From an uncultured Mollicutes bacterium (GTDB lineage Bacteria; Bacillota_I; Bacilli_A; RFN20; CAG-288): a stretch of 7,168 bases of DNA. The stretch is taken from contig URQF01000071.1 of NCBI GenBank assembly GCA_900549915.1, positions 1 to 7,168 on the forward strand. Direction: 5' to 3'. Each line of letters begins with the position of its first letter. The first letter of the stretch is position 1. This document shows positions 5,951-7,168 of the stretch, piece after piece. Below the pieces are notes generated by a model. The model was given only the letters and a program-made list of their open reading frames with translations, did not search any database and had not been told where the DNA came from. A program made the translations under genes and the position numbers.

Positions 5951-7099
5951 CTACTTCTTAGGAGCAGCAACATTGACTGCTTTCTTCCAATCAGCGACAT
6001 AATGACCAGTGTTGACTTTGGCATCCTCAAAATCGTAATCCATGGTAACGACTTTGTCCCTACCTGCATCAATAGCGGCCTGAGGCTGTTTCGCATTCTT
6101 TAAGACCAAGAACTGGTAAGAACCATTCTTAGCACCTAATTCAACACATTCCGGAGAAGTGGCGAAATCAATGAATTTCTTTGCTAAATTCCTGTTCTTT
6201 GCACCTTTGGCGATAGCAGTGGCACCAACTTCGAAGGAAGTTCCATCGCTTGGAGCGCACCTTCCGATTGTGGTGTACTTCTTATCAACCATTTGGAAAA
6301 TGACATCGTGTAAGAAGCCAACACCGATAACACATTCACCAGTTCCGACCATCTTAGAGGCACCAGAACCGGATTTCGTGTAGTTAACTGTGTTCTGATC
6401 TAATGCTTTGAAGTAATTCCTTGCAGCGGTGTCATCATAAGCTTGGACACTTTCGCCGTCATCGTTCGTATAAGTGACTTTCTTTCCAGCGGCTTTCTTC
6501 TGAACAATGGTGTTGATGACAAGCTTAGCAGTACCTGCAGTTTCTGGATGAGACCAAGTGACATACTTGGAATATTCCGGTTTGATAAGATCATCCCAAG
6601 TGGAAGGAGCCTTTAAGCCAAGTTCTTTTATTTTGTCTTTATTCCACCTGAAGCCAAGGATGCCCTTGTAGATACCATACCAATAATGGTCAGCATCTTT
6701 GAAGTGAGCACCTTCAATCTGGTCATCGTTTGCAGATTTATACTTTTCAAGAAGTCCTTCGTTCTTTAAGGCATTGTACGGATCCGTGGTTCCACCGAAG
6801 ATAACATCGCAAGAAGGATTGCCATTTTCGTTCTCAATCTGAGCCTGAATTTCACCAGAGGATTTACGGATACGATTGACTTTAACATTGTACTTTTTGG
6901 CGAAGGCGTCAGCAACTGCGTTCCTATAGGGTTCCTCGCAACCAGCTAATAAGTTCAGCACTTTTTCTTCAACGGCCTCAGTGGTTTTTCCAGCGGTTCC
7001 AGGGTTTTCTTTACCGGTGTCAGGGGTAGGAGTGTTGTTACAACCGACCATGCCGACAACAAACATCAAAGACAACATACTAACTAACTTACGTTTCAT
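5951..7099 (-). CDS. Fe(III)-type ABC transporter substrate-binding lipoprotein (FbpA/AfuA-like)
   Basis: Extracellular solute receptor of the COG1840-type family, 382 residues. A lipoprotein signal (MKRK, a hydrophobic run, MVGC with Cys20) is followed by a Thr/Glu/Gly-rich linker of about 25 residues. The mature domain then begins at VLNLLAGCEEPY and continues with KVNRIRKSSGEI, CDVIFGGTTDPYNALKNEGL, a hinge region near STWDDLIKPEY, and late motifs GECVIGVGFLHD and SFEVGATAIAKGAKN. All match Fe(III) and related binding proteins, though 2-aminoethylphosphonate or similar small anions cannot be excluded, and I could not place metal-ligand tyrosines with certainty. Six AGG codons occur, for example PY-x-NAVADAF (6923-6925), LGF-x-WNKD (6647-6649) and KN-x-NLAKKF (6191-6193), all suited to Met; the Arg before KSSGE is CGT. 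It is first in a minus-strand operon with the fused permease and ATPase. ATG7099 has AAGGAG 9 bases upstream. Confidence 0.92.
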   Translation of the reverse strand: MKRKLVSMLSLMFVVGMVGCNNTPTPDTGKENPGTAGKTTEAVEEKVLNLLAGCEEPYRNAVADAFAKKYNVKVNRIRKSSGEIQAQIENENGNPSCDVIFGGTTDPYNALKNEGLLEKYKSANDDQIEGAHFKDADHYWYGIYKGILGFRWNKDKIKELGLKAPSTWDDLIKPEYSKYVTWSHPETAGTAKLVINTIVQKKAAGKKVTYTNDDGESVQAYDDTAARNYFKALDQNTVNYTKSGSGASKMVGTGECVIGVGFLHDVIFQMVDKKYTTIGRCAPSDGTSFEVGATAIAKGAKNRNLAKKFIDFATSPECVELGAKNGSYQFLVLKNAKQPQAAIDAGRDKVVTMDYDFEDAKVNTGHYVADWKKAVNVAAPKK

Positions 7100-7102
7100 T
7101 TT

Positions 7103-7125
7103 GTATCTCTCCTTTTTTGAGATAC
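7103..7125 (-). promoter_or_regulatory. Leader hairpin carrying the Shine-Dalgarno site
   Basis: GTATCTC (7103-7109) and GAGATAC (7119-7125) are perfect 7-base inverted repeats around a 9-base spacer. In the minus-strand mRNA the loop is A-rich and contains most of the AAGGAG ribosome site. It may modulate translation, stabilise the 5' end, or, as DNA, act as a dyad operator. The structure is seen directly; its role is inference. Confidence 0.45.
7109..7114 (-). promoter_or_regulatory. Ribosome binding site for the binding-protein gene
   Basis: On the minus strand AAGGAG lies 9 bases before ATG7099 and is a near-consensus Shine-Dalgarno site. It sits in the loop of the hairpin at 7103-7125, with its last base entering the stem. 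Confidence 0.85.
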
Positions 7126-7130
7126 CCTTT

Positions 7131-7157
7131 TCTATAATGCTGTATTATAAATGTAAA
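7131..7157 (-). promoter_or_regulatory. Probable sigma-A promoter of the binding-protein operon
   Basis: On the minus strand a perfect TATAAT occurs at 7149-7144, about 45 bases before the start codon; its -35 box would fall just outside the window. An alternative within the window is TTTACA (7157-7152) with TATAGA (7136-7131) and a 15-base spacer. The region is AT-rich. I cannot decide between the two, and I see no convincing Fur-type operator. Confidence 0.5.
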
Positions 7158-7168
7158 GTAATTTTTGT

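Noticed and set aside
27..6925. AGG read as leucine, or another hydrophobic residue, instead of methionine
   Set aside because: Some AGG columns would suit Leu, for example GALR-x and GD-x-ENL in the plus-strand binding protein. The most invariant sites (TLR-x-IAG, LRVS-x-RTEI, x-NKG, S-x-LA-x-AVPGT) are Met in these families, so Met explains the whole set best.
27..6925. Sequencing error or pseudogene decay as the cause of the misplaced arginines
   Set aside because: All six genes are open and of sensible length, apart from the edge truncation. The odd residues are always the same codon, which random error or decay would not produce.
1..7168. TGA read as Trp or Gly, or CGG reassigned
   Set aside because: Trp is encoded by TGG, the first gene ends at TGA (675-677) right over the next start, and no gene runs through an internal TGA. 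The few CGG codons fall at plausible arginine positions, such as EIREKV.

Overview
The window holds two converging ABC-type uptake operons, both of families that usually carry iron or iron complexes, from a low-to-medium GC, Gram-positive-like bacterium. Both substrate-binding proteins carry lipoprotein signals, and most genes have purine-rich Shine-Dalgarno sites. There are six protein genes, no RNA genes and no mobile elements; almost every base is coding or part of a short regulatory gap.

The most striking feature lies in the codons, not the gene list. AGG does not appear to encode arginine here. By hand I count 59 in-frame AGG codons in the six genes (5, 7, 8, 11, 22 and 6 in map order). 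They fall repeatedly where these families have methionine or another hydrophobic residue: in the ATPase strings TLR-x-IAGFE, LRVS-x-RTEI and III-x-NKG, in transmembrane helices, and at the EAA-loop position D-x-GAG. The family's conserved arginines, sometimes the adjacent codon, are written CGN or AGA. Read as Met, AGG outnumbers internal ATG (about 24) as the methionine codon. This is the sense-codon reassignment AGG to Met that I recall being reported for uncultivated gut Bacilli around Candidatus Enterosoma (NCBI table 34, from memory). I therefore assign the window to that kind of organism. Proteins translated with the standard table carry many false arginines; TGA, TAG and TAA are all used as stops.

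Plus strand, 1-2575: a 5'-truncated FecCD-family permease, its ATPase (8-base overlap) and a lipoprotein substrate-binding protein (1-base gap). Together these form a siderophore, haem or other metal-complex importer. A bidirectional terminator at about 2577-2609 separates this operon from the next.

Minus strand, 7168 down to 2611: a promoter and hairpin-containing leader, a lipoprotein binding protein of the Fe(III)/AfuA-FbpA type (5951-7099), an intercistronic hairpin, a double-length FbpB-type permease (4012-5862), and a PotA/FbpC-like ATPase (2611-4008) with an unusual coiled-coil-like insertion. The binding protein would capture substrate outside the membrane, the fused permease supplies both membrane halves, and the ATPase powers import.
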